Source of the DNA: JADKAV01 sp041393775
Lineage (GTDB): Bacteria > Actinomycetota > Actinomycetes > S36-B12 > UBA10799
Assembly (NCBI GenBank): GCA_041393775.1
Contig: JAWKJM010000009.1
Span: forward strand, 91,153 to 155,152
DNA: 64,000 bases
Reading direction: 5' to 3'
The notes under the pieces were generated by a model. That model had not been told where the DNA came from. It saw only the letters and a program-made list of their open reading frames with translations, and made no database searches. Below are positions 37,126 to 44,815 of this stretch, piece by piece. A program made the position numbers and the translations under genes. Each line of letters starts with the position of its first letter. The first letter of the stretch is position 1.

Positions 37126-38006
37126 TGCTCACCGACGACGCGCTCTCGCAGTTGTGGCGCGAACTCGGCATTCCCGGTGTCATTGACGTCCACACCCACT
37201 TCCTGCCCGAGCCGGTCATGCGCAGCGTCTGGGACTACTTCGACAACGCAGGTGCCAACTACGGCGTCGAGTGGCCGATCGCGTACCGCTGGGACGACGA
37301 CGCCCGACTGCAGCATCTGCGGGCGATGGGTGTGAAACGCTTCACCGCGTTGGTGTACGCACATAAGCCAGGTATGGCCGACTGGCTCAACACATGGGGG
37401 TTGGACTTCGCAGATCGGGTGCCGGACTGCCTGCCGACGGCCACGTTCTACCCGGAACCCGGGGTCGAGGACTATCTCGAGCGAGCTCTGGTGCGTGGCG
37501 CCCGGGTTCTCAAACTGCACCTGCAGGTCGGCGATATCGACCCGCGCGACCCGTTGCTGGATCCGGTATGGGGGATGCTGTCCGACGCCGGGGTACCCGT
37601 TGTCACCCATTGTGGATCCGCGCCGCTGCAGGGCAGGTTCACCGGTCCGGCTGCGATCGGTGAGGTCTTGCGCCGGTTCCCAGGCTTGCGGATCATCGTG
37701 GCACACCTGGGCGCCGGCGAATTCGATGCATTCCTCGACTTGGCCGAGAAGCGCGCGAACACCTGGCTCGACACGACCATGGCCCTGACCGACTTCATGC
37801 AGGAACGGGCTCCGTTCCCGGTTGAGAGGCTGCCCCAACTGCGAGCGCTATCCGGGCAGGGCAAGATCCTGTTCGGTTCTGATTTCCCGAACATCCCGTA
37901 CCCGTACGCACATCAGGTGGAGGTGCTCATGGATCACGGTCTGGACATGCCGGAAGTGATGTGGCGGGCACCTGGTCGAGTGTTGGAGGGTCTCGGGTCA
38001 GGGTAG
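37125..38006 (+). CDS. amidohydrolase family protein
   Basis: A TIM-barrel metal-dependent hydrolase of the amidohydrolase-2 (ACMS decarboxylase-like) type, 293 residues. The first metal motif is VIDVHTHFLPE, then VLKLHLQVGDI, VVTHCGSAP, IIVAHLGAGEF and a late LFGSDFPNIPYPY supplying the aspartate. Substrate unknown; relatives act on aromatic or cyclic carboxylates. It starts at GTG 37125, sharing one base with the smpB stop, so it ends the prfB-ftsEX-smpB block. The gap 38007-38529 contains R1 copy C and nothing else I can identify. Confidence 0.85.
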   Translation: MLTDDALSQLWRELGIPGVIDVHTHFLPEPVMRSVWDYFDNAGANYGVEWPIAYRWDDDARLQHLRAMGVKRFTALVYAHKPGMADWLNTWGLDFADRVPDCLPTATFYPEPGVEDYLERALVRGARVLKLHLQVGDIDPRDPLLDPVWGMLSDAGVPVVTHCGSAPLQGRFTGPAAIGEVLRRFPGLRIIVAHLGAGEFDAFLDLAEKRANTWLDTTMALTDFMQERAPFPVERLPQLRALSGQGKILFGSDFPNIPYPYAHQVEVLMDHGLDMPEVMWRAPGRVLEGLGSG

Positions 38007-38229
38007 GTCCCACCGCCCGGCGGCGGATCGGCCCGCGCGCACCGATCTGGGGGTTCGGTGAACACCAGCGTCGGCCGCTGTTCCCGTCGGAGCTCTCCGC
38101 GTCAGGGTCACGCGAGTGCGAACACGCACGTCCAGTCGCCGGACGGACACTCGTGCGGTCACCGGTCTCGGTGGATGGGTGTTGGCCGGGTTTGAGCCGG
38201 GTTCGAAAGCGGCTCGTGGACTCGGTAGC

Positions 38230-38465
38230 CGCGGAGTTGGCCGCGAGGTTAGAGAATGGTCGCGAGGTTAGAGGTCGTGCACGAGGTTAGTGAATGCACG
38301 TGTGGCTTCTCTAACCTCGCGCACGTTCTCTAACCCGAGCGATTTCCGCCCGGCATCTTCCCGCCTGAACGGGCGGCCGGCCACGGCCATGGACCACTAA
38401 CGCGAGCGCCTTTTGCCCGGCAGTTGCCGCCTGAACGCGGCGGCCGACCACGGCCATGGATGACC
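38230..38465 (-). repeat. R1 hairpin element, copy C
   Basis: Inverted relative to copies A and B. Hairpin arms 38277-38294 and 38307-38324 enclose the loop TGCACGTGTGGC, the reverse complement of the copy A loop. The leader follows on the right (CGATTTCCGCCCGGCATCTT) and a second partial leader copy is at about 38393-38459, as in copy A. It sits between convergent genes. Confidence 0.85.
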
Positions 38466-38529
38466 AGCGGGAACGCCCGGGTGCCGCGCCTGGCGGATGG
38501 AGCGGATCGTGTGATCGTCGTAACCCCGG

Positions 38530-41217
38530 TCAGAACCGGCGCACCCCGAACCTGCGCCACAGGGCCTTCTCCGCTTCGATCACGAAGAACATGGCCATCG
38601 CCAGTCCGGTGATGACCAGCCAGGACTCAACGCCAAGCGCCGAGGTGGCGAACAGGGACTGCAGCGGGCCGAAGTAGATGAATGCGAGTTGCAGGACGAT
38701 CAGCACGGCGATCACCAGCAGAGCGGCGCGGTTGCCGGTGAATGTCTCCGGGCTCAGTGCCGAGTCCGTGAAGTGCCGGGCCTGGAACAGGTACAGGATC
38801 TCGCTGGTGACCAGCACCGTGACCGCAGCCGTTCGCGCTGTCTGCAGGGAGCCGCCGCTTCGCATCTCCCATTCGAAGACTGCCAGGGTCACCAGCAGCA
38901 TCAGCAGGGACACGAAGGCGATCCGCGTGACCAGGGGCTTGGTCAGCAACGGTTCGCGGGACGGCCGCGGTGGCTGTTCCATCACCGCGGGTTCGGCGGG
39001 CTCGAACGCGAGAGCGAGCGCCAGGGTCACCGCGGTGACCATGTTGACCCACAGGATCTGCGTCACCGTGACGGGCAGGGTGATGCCGGCCAGAAGCGCG
39101 ACCAGGATCAGGAACGCCTCGCCGCCGTTGGTGGGAAGGATGAAGATCAGACTCTTCTTGATGTTGTCGTAGACGACACGGCCCTCACGCACGGCATCGC
39201 GGATCGTGCGGAAGTTGTCGTCGGTGAGCACCAGGTCAGCTGCGTCGCGGGCCGCGTCGGTGCCGCGACCACCCATTGCGACACCGATGTCGGCCGCCTT
39301 GAGCGCGGGGGCGTCGTTGGCTCCGTCGCCGGTCATCGCGGTGAACTGGTCCTCGGCCTGCAGCAGTTGGACCAGCCTGATCTTGTTCTCGGGGTTGGCA
39401 CGCGCGATCACATCGGTGTCCCGCAGCGCGTGCAGCACCTCGGTGTCGTCCATCGCGTTGAGATCCGTGCCTTCGATGCCGCCCTCACCCACCCGCAGGT
39501 CCAGCGAGCGCGCCACGGCTTCGGCGGTGGACAGGTGGTCGCCGGTGATCATCTTGACGCTGATGCCCGCGCGGTGGCAGTCCCCGATGGCCTCGACGGC
39601 CTCTGCGCGCGGCGGGTCGAGCATCCCGACCAGGCCGAGCATGTGCAGGTTCGGCGGGAGGTCCTCTGCGCGCAAGTCGGTGGTCGATGACGGGACCTCG
39701 GCCCGGGCGACGGCGAGTACGCGCTGCCCCTCGCGGGCGGCTTCCTCAGCACGGATCAACCAGTGATCGCCTGCCCCCGACGACATGCTCCAGACCCGCT
39801 CGGGCGCGCCCTTCACGAGCATGAATGCACGACCATGATGGTCGTGGTGGAGGGTCGCCATGAACCGCTGCTGGGAATCGAACGGGATTTCGTCGCGCCG
39901 GGGGTACTCGGAATGCAATTGCGACAGCTCCAGATCGGCTTTGGCGGCCAACGTCGCCAGCGACCCCTCGGTCGGATCGCCGCTCACCGTCCACTCGCCA
40001 TTGCCGTGCAGAACCGCGTCGTTGCACAACGCTGCGGATTCGATCAGCCGCATGGCCACCTCGTCCTCGGAGACCCTCAGCGGCGCGTGATCGGCGGTCT
40101 GGAAACCTCCGTCCGGGGCATAACCCACGCCCGTGACGACGATGTCGCGGTCCTCGGTCATCAACCGGACCACGGTCACCTCGTTGCGGGTCAAGGTGCC
40201 GGTCTTGTCCGAGCAGATGACAGACACCGAGCCCAAGGTCTCCACGGCGGGCAGCCTGCGCACGATCGCGCGGTTGCGGGCCATCGCCCTTGATGCGATC
40301 GCCAGGATGATCGTGATCACGGCTGGCAAGCCCTCAGGGATCGCAGCCACCGCCAGGCCGACCACGGCCAGGAAACTGTCGAGTGCGGACAGCCTCTCCA
40401 AGGCGTAAGTGATGATGAAAACGATCGCACCCACCAGCAGAGTCAGCCAGGTGATCTGCAGTGCGAGCCGGTCCAGTCGCTGGGTCAGAGGCGTCGCGAC
40501 CGACCGGGTCCCGCGCACGAGTGCACCGATCCGGCCCACCTCGGTGCTCTCTCCGGTCGCGACGACCACCCCACGTCCGGAGCCGTTGGCCACCGAGGTT
40601 CCGCTGTATGCCATCGACCTGCGGTCGGCGAGGGGTGCAGACTCGGCGACGGGCTCGGTGTGCTTGCCGACCGGTGCCGACTCGCCGGTCAGAGCTGCCT
40701 CTTCCACCCGCAGGCTGCGGGCAGTGATCAGCCGCAGGTCCGCGGGGACGCGGCCACCGACCTCCAGCAACACCACGTCTCCGGGTACCAGATCCACCGC
40801 GTCGATGTCGTGACGTTCCCCGGCCCGGATCACGGTCGCGCGGGTCGTGAGCATCTCCCGCACGGCTGCCAGCGCGTCCTCGGCCTTGCCCTCCTGGATG
40901 AATCCCACCACGGCATTGATAACGACCACGCCGAGGATCACTGCGGTATCGATGTAGTCCCGCAGGAGCATCGTCACCGCACCGGCGGCGATCAGCACGA
41001 GGATCAGTGGATTCGTGAATTGTGCGAGCAGGCGTTTCCAGGCCGGACGGCCCGGCGCGGTGGGCAGCGCATTGGGCCCGAACTCCCGGCGGCGTTGCAG
41101 GACTTGGCTGTCGGACAACCCGGATGCGCTGTCACTGCCCAGCGCGGTCACGGTGTCGTCGCAACCTGAGGCGTGCCAACCGATCGTTGGCGACTGGCTG
41201 TGTGCCGGCGGGGTCAT
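38530..41217 (-). CDS. P2-type cation-transporting ATPase
   Basis: P-type ATPase of 895 residues. The phosphorylated aspartate is about residue 337 (SDKTGTLT), with the TGES actuator loop (LTGESAPVGKH), the KGAPE nucleotide site and TGDGANDAPALKAADIG. The TM4 motif is AAIPEGLPAV. TM6 reads WVNMVTAV and lacks the SERCA-type calcium-site aspartate, so ion specificity is uncertain. It resembles mycobacterial CtpF. It is 11 bases downstream of a universal stress protein gene, the same pairing as Rv1996-Rv1997 (ctpF). Probably induced with that gene under stress. Confidence 0.88.
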   Translation of the reverse strand: MTPPAHSQSPTIGWHASGCDDTVTALGSDSASGLSDSQVLQRRREFGPNALPTAPGRPAWKRLLAQFTNPLILVLIAAGAVTMLLRDYIDTAVILGVVVINAVVGFIQEGKAEDALAAVREMLTTRATVIRAGERHDIDAVDLVPGDVVLLEVGGRVPADLRLITARSLRVEEAALTGESAPVGKHTEPVAESAPLADRRSMAYSGTSVANGSGRGVVVATGESTEVGRIGALVRGTRSVATPLTQRLDRLALQITWLTLLVGAIVFIITYALERLSALDSFLAVVGLAVAAIPEGLPAVITIILAIASRAMARNRAIVRRLPAVETLGSVSVICSDKTGTLTRNEVTVVRLMTEDRDIVVTGVGYAPDGGFQTADHAPLRVSEDEVAMRLIESAALCNDAVLHGNGEWTVSGDPTEGSLATLAAKADLELSQLHSEYPRRDEIPFDSQQRFMATLHHDHHGRAFMLVKGAPERVWSMSSGAGDHWLIRAEEAAREGQRVLAVARAEVPSSTTDLRAEDLPPNLHMLGLVGMLDPPRAEAVEAIGDCHRAGISVKMITGDHLSTAEAVARSLDLRVGEGGIEGTDLNAMDDTEVLHALRDTDVIARANPENKIRLVQLLQAEDQFTAMTGDGANDAPALKAADIGVAMGGRGTDAARDAADLVLTDDNFRTIRDAVREGRVVYDNIKKSLIFILPTNGGEAFLILVALLAGITLPVTVTQILWVNMVTAVTLALALAFEPAEPAVMEQPPRPSREPLLTKPLVTRIAFVSLLMLLVTLAVFEWEMRSGGSLQTARTAAVTVLVTSEILYLFQARHFTDSALSPETFTGNRAALLVIAVLIVLQLAFIYFGPLQSLFATSALGVESWLVITGLAMAMFFVIEAEKALWRRFGVRRF

Positions 41218-41228
41218 TGGGGGTGGGT

Positions 41229-42008
41229 TCAGCTGCGCGCTTTGGCCAGCAGGACCGAGCAGGGCGCGTGCCGCGCGATCGCGCTTGCCGTGGATCCTGC
41301 GCGGCGCAGCCCGACTTCGTTGACCGACTCCCAGGCGCCGACACCCCGGCTACCCATGACGATCAGATCGGCATGCCACTGCTTGCAGTGATCCAGGATC
41401 AGATCCCGGGGCCGGTAGAAAACCTGCAACTCGTCGGGGGCGAGGATCTGCGCGGTCACCGTACCGACCCGGTCGGCGAGGCGTGCGATAGCGGCCGCAA
41501 CCACGGGGTCCGCATTGGTCTCGTGGTCGGAGACGGACACCACCAGCACCTCGGCGCTCATGATCCAGGGCAGCGTGAGCAGTGCGTCCTCGGCGGCCTG
41601 GGCATCACGGGACCCGTCATGGGCCAGCAGGACGCGTCGTGTCTGATGGCCTCCCCGCACTATGACCAGGGGAGCGGCCGGGTCGTTCATCAGCCATTCC
41701 GCGGTGCTGCCCAAGTGCATGGCCTTCAGCAAGCCCCGGCCCTTGTCCCCGACGACGAGCAGATCGACTTCCGGGGCCCGCGTGTGCAGAGCAAATCGCG
41801 GATCGGCATGCACGACGTCATTGGTGAGGCTGTCGGCGACTTCGGGTCGCAGCAGCGTGCGAGGTGATGGCGGCTCACCGGATCCGGGCGAGTCGACGGC
41901 CGCGAGCACTTCGATGGACCACCCCGGCCAGTCATGACTGTTGACCCATAGCCACGCGGAATCCGCGCAACTCGATCCGTCATCGCCGAAAAGCATTCGC
42001 CTTGACAT
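41229..42008 (-). CDS. universal stress protein (tandem UspA domains)
   Basis: A 259-residue protein with two UspA domains. The first starts RMLFGDDGSSCADSAWLWV and includes DLLVVGDKGRGLLKAMHLGSTAEWLMNDPAAPLVIV; the second starts RRVLLAHDGSRDAQAAEDALL and includes DLIVMGSRGVGAWESVNEVGL. The G-2x-G-9x-G ATP-binding pattern is present in outline. ATG 42008 is preferred to GTG 42017 because AGGGG lies at a suitable distance. It is first in an operon with the P-type ATPase. Confidence 0.85.
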   Translation of the reverse strand: MSRRMLFGDDGSSCADSAWLWVNSHDWPGWSIEVLAAVDSPGSGEPPSPRTLLRPEVADSLTNDVVHADPRFALHTRAPEVDLLVVGDKGRGLLKAMHLGSTAEWLMNDPAAPLVIVRGGHQTRRVLLAHDGSRDAQAAEDALLTLPWIMSAEVLVVSVSDHETNADPVVAAAIARLADRVGTVTAQILAPDELQVFYRPRDLILDHCKQWHADLIVMGSRGVGAWESVNEVGLRRAGSTASAIARHAPCSVLLAKARS

Positions 42009-42029
42009 TGTGATCACCCCTAAGCCCCC

Positions 42030-42057
42030 ATTGTAACCAAAACGGTACAGATGTACC
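42030..42057 (-). promoter_or_regulatory. promoter and palindromic operator of the stress protein-ATPase operon
   Basis: On the minus strand TACAAT (42030-42035) is a near-consensus -10, 21 bases before ATG 42008. Nine bases further upstream is a perfect palindrome, GGTACA-two bases-TGTACC (42044-42057), in the -35 region. A regulator binding there could activate or block transcription. It does not match the mycobacterial DosR box. Confidence 0.45.
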
Positions 42058-42066
42058 AGGGTGCGA

Positions 42067-43524
42067 TCACCGTCTCTGGGGGATGCCGACGGGCAGTCGA
42101 GTCCCCTTCAGGTGCTTGCCGAGGTCGGTGCGCATGGTGGTCGCGGCATCGAGCACGTAGTTCTGTCGCATCCGCCACGGTGCCCGCTGGCCCTGGTGGG
42201 GAAGGATGCCGGCTGCGCGATCGATGTATCCGGACTTCAGGTCCAGCAGCGGCCGCGGGTTGAGCCGACCACGTGGGTGCGGCACCACGGATCCGTACCC
42301 CTGCTCATCCATCCATCCGAGCACCTTGCACACAAGCCGCGATGTGAGATCCGCGCGCAGCGTCCACGAAGCATTCGTGTAGCCGACCGCCATCGCGAAG
42401 TTGGGCAGACCTGTGATCATGGCGCCCAGCAGGACGAACTGCTCGTTGATCTCCACCGGTCGCCGATCGACGCTCGGTGCCACGCCACCGTTGGGTTCGA
42501 GCTTGAGGCCGGTCGCGGTCACGATGATGTCTGCCTCGAGCACCTGGCCCGAAGACACCCGGATGCCGTTGGCCACGAAAGTGTCGATCGTGTCCGTCAC
42601 TACCTGGGCCTTGCCGCTCTTGATCGCTTGGTAGAGGTCGCCGTTCGGCGCCACGCAGACCCGCTGGTCCCACACGTTGTAGGCCGGTGTGAAGTGCTCA
42701 GCCACTGCTTGCTCGTCGCCGAGTTCCTTAGTCGCCAGTCTGGTGAGGAACCTGCCGGCCTGTTTCGGAAAGCGGCGACTGAATTGATAGAACGCGGTGG
42801 TGAACGCGATGTTCTTCGCGCGGATCAATCGGTGCGCCGCTCCGGGCGGCAGATACCTGCGGACAGCGTCGGCGATCGGGTCGGTGCGTGGCAGGGGACT
42901 GATCCAGGTGGGGGAGCGCTGCAGCATCGTGATGCGCTCGACGTCTGGGGCCATGGCGGGGATCAGTGTCACGGCGGTGGCGCCGGAGCCGATGACCACC
43001 ACCCGCTTGCCGGTGTAGTCGAGGTCGTCGGGCCAGAACTGGGGGTGCACCAGCGTGCCCTCGAAGTCGTCGATGCCCGGGAAGTCGGGGAGGTAGCCCT
43101 GTTCGTAGCTGTAGTAGCCGGCGCATGAGTACAGGAAGTTGCAGGTGACGGTGCGGCCGTCGGTCAGCGTCAGCGTCCAGATTGCGGTTGTCGTGTCGAA
43201 GTCCGCCGCGGCGACCTTGCTGTTGAACTGGATGTGTTCATCGATGCCGAACTCGGCTGCGGTTTGCTCGATGTAGCGTTTGATCGCGGGCCCCTCGGCA
43301 AGCGAGATGTCGTCGCGCCACGGTTTGAACTGGAAGCCGAACGTGAACAGGTCGGAGTCGGAGCGGATTCCGGGGTAACGGAAGAGGTCCCAGGTCCCGC
43401 CCATCGCATCGCGGGCCTCCAGGATCGTGTAGGTCTTGCCGGGGCACAGGGTCTGCAGGCGGTAGCCGGCGTCGATCCCGGACAGGCCCGCTCCCACGAC
43501 GACGACCTCGAAATCCGTGCTCAT
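42067..43524 (-). CDS. flavin-containing monooxygenase, Baeyer-Villiger type (EtaA-like)
   Basis: FAD/NADPH monooxygenase of 485 residues. The FAD fold is VVVVGAGLSGIDAGYRL, and the Baeyer-Villiger fingerprint FEGTLVHPQFWP is at 154-165 (FxGxxxHxxxWP). A second Rossmann motif, VVVIGSGATAVT, binds NADPH. Overall it resembles mycobacterial EtaA, which oxidises ketones and activates thioamide drugs. Physiological substrate unknown. It lies 58 bases upstream of the stress-protein gene on the same strand, but the promoter in that gap suggests separate control. Confidence 0.88.
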   Translation of the reverse strand: MSTDFEVVVVGAGLSGIDAGYRLQTLCPGKTYTILEARDAMGGTWDLFRYPGIRSDSDLFTFGFQFKPWRDDISLAEGPAIKRYIEQTAAEFGIDEHIQFNSKVAAADFDTTTAIWTLTLTDGRTVTCNFLYSCAGYYSYEQGYLPDFPGIDDFEGTLVHPQFWPDDLDYTGKRVVVIGSGATAVTLIPAMAPDVERITMLQRSPTWISPLPRTDPIADAVRRYLPPGAAHRLIRAKNIAFTTAFYQFSRRFPKQAGRFLTRLATKELGDEQAVAEHFTPAYNVWDQRVCVAPNGDLYQAIKSGKAQVVTDTIDTFVANGIRVSSGQVLEADIIVTATGLKLEPNGGVAPSVDRRPVEINEQFVLLGAMITGLPNFAMAVGYTNASWTLRADLTSRLVCKVLGWMDEQGYGSVVPHPRGRLNPRPLLDLKSGYIDRAAGILPHQGQRAPWRMRQNYVLDAATTMRTDLGKHLKGTRLPVGIPQRR

Positions 43525-43572
43525 GGTTCCAGTGTGGGTAGGTGCGGGCGTGGGACTTTGGCTGGGTCCGAA

Positions 43573-43686
43573 TGTGACGAAGTTGCGGTCCCTCTCAGCG
43601 TTGTGTTACGAAGGTGCGCGGTCTGAGCGCTCCCGACCGCGCACCTTCGTAACAACGGGGTCCAGACCCCCGCAACTTCGTCACAC
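43573..43686 (+). repeat. R2 nested palindrome, copy 4
   Basis: Outer arms TGTGACGAAGTTGCGG and CCGCAACTTCGTCACA; inner arms TGTTACGAAGGTGCGCGGTC and GACCGCGCACCTTCGTAACA. This is the most symmetrical copy. It lies in a divergent gap between the monooxygenase gene and ssrA, ending 95 bases before the RNA. Confidence 0.9.
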
Positions 43687-43781
43687 CGGGGGCGCGTGTG
43701 GAATACCCGGGCGCCTGATGAGTGTTGAAACCCATGTGCCGGTGTCATAGGGCGCCGGTACGGTAGGGGTACAACTCAACA

Positions 43782-44145
43782 GGGGGTGAACGGTTTCGAC
43801 AGCGGATGCTTCGACGAGAGAAGCGGGCTGAGGATGACGGTTATCTCACAAACGATCCGTCAAAACAACAAGTGCCGATACCAATCGCGCTGACTTCGCC
43901 CTCGCTGCCTAAGCGAGCGTGAGTCCGTCGGCCTACGGGTGCCTTCCCCGTAGTCCCCGGCGTCATTCAGAAGGCTTGCTGATCGCCTCGATCACGGAGG
44001 CGTGAGGGACTCCCAACAGTGATGTAGGCCGTGTTGGTGGATGGGTCGCACGAACCCGCCAGGCTGAACGCACCACAAAGCGACTGCGCCCGGAGAATGC
44101 TCCGATTTGTACCGTTGGACCCGGGTTCGATTCCCGGCACCTCCA
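43782..44145 (+). ncRNA. ssrA: transfer-messenger RNA
   Basis: tmRNA of about 364 bases. The 5' end GGGGGTG pairs with CACCTCC at 44138-44144 to form the acceptor stem; the CCA end is not encoded. GTGAACGGTTTCGACAG and the T-arm GGTTCGATTCCC are typical. The tag frame runs from GCC 43874 to TAA 43912 and encodes ADTNRADFALAA, ending in the ALAA degradation signal. TACAAC at 43770-43775 is a plausible -10. The partner gene smpB lies at 36649. Confidence 0.95.
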
Positions 44146-44147
44146 CG

Positions 44148-44188
44148 GATGCGAAGGACCCCGGATGCTTTCCGGGGTCCTTCGCATC
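44148..44188 (+). terminator. strong intrinsic terminator of ssrA
   Basis: A perfect 18-base-pair hairpin, arms 44148-44165 and 44171-44188 with a 5-base loop, starts three bases after the mature tmRNA end and is followed by GTTTGGGTTTGT. It should terminate ssrA efficiently. The following stretch to 44419 shows no gene. Confidence 0.85.
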
Positions 44189-44419
44189 GTTTGGGTTTGT
44201 GACGGCGGGAATCGGGAGGAGGGCGCTGTTTGGCGGCTGACGGCTCCCGGCACCTTCACGTCGTTCCGGGGTACCGCCCGTCGTGGCGAAGTTCCCCCGA
44301 CACGCCGGCTGTCGCGTCAGCTTCGCAGCAGCCCGCACAAGGAGCGGCCGAGGGGCTGGCGCTCACCGATGCATGCGGCGCATACTGCGAGCACACGATC
44401 GCAGAGGAGTGGATGCCCC

Positions 44420-44806
44420 ATGACACAACAGACAGCCAGGCGACTCGGGGCGCTCGGTGCAGCCGTCGCAATCGCCGGCGGCGCGTTGATGATGAACGCG
44501 GGGTCGGCAAGCGCCGCTGGCGACCCCGACTTCAAGAAGCTGTCGGCCCCCAAGACCGTCACTGCCGGGGAGGTGTTCCGGCTCAAGTGTCAGTTGAACC
44601 GCAACAACAACTGGAAGGGTGCCCAGGCGAGTTTGGTACAGAAGGGTGCCACGATCAACGCGGAACGAGCCGTCTCCAGGAAGGGGAATTGCACGATGCG
44701 CGTGATCCTGGGTGCCACCGGCAAGCAGAAGATCAGGGTGGTCGTTGTGCAGGGTCTCGGGGCGATCGAGTCCAAATGGCTGACCATCCGAGTCAAGAGC
44801 GGCTGA
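44420..44806 (+). CDS. small secreted protein of unknown function
   Basis: A 128-residue exported protein. A clear signal peptide (residues 1-33: MTQQTARRLGALGAAVAIAGG then ASAA) is followed by about 95 residues that look like an immunoglobulin-like beta sandwich: VTAGEVFRLKCQLNRNNNWKGAQASLVQKG, a matched Cys pair, and WLTIRVKSG at the end. No catalytic motif. GAGGAGT precedes ATG 44420. I do not recognise the family. Confidence 0.7.
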   Translation: MTQQTARRLGALGAAVAIAGGALMMNAGSASAAGDPDFKKLSAPKTVTAGEVFRLKCQLNRNNNWKGAQASLVQKGATINAERAVSRKGNCTMRVILGATGKQKIRVVVVQGLGAIESKWLTIRVKSG

Positions 44807-44815
44807 CGGCCGGTC

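Noticed and set aside
43967..44338. Open frames on both strands across the 3' part of ssrA
   Set aside because: They cover the tmRNA tRNA-like domain and its terminator, where the RNA structure explains the sequence.
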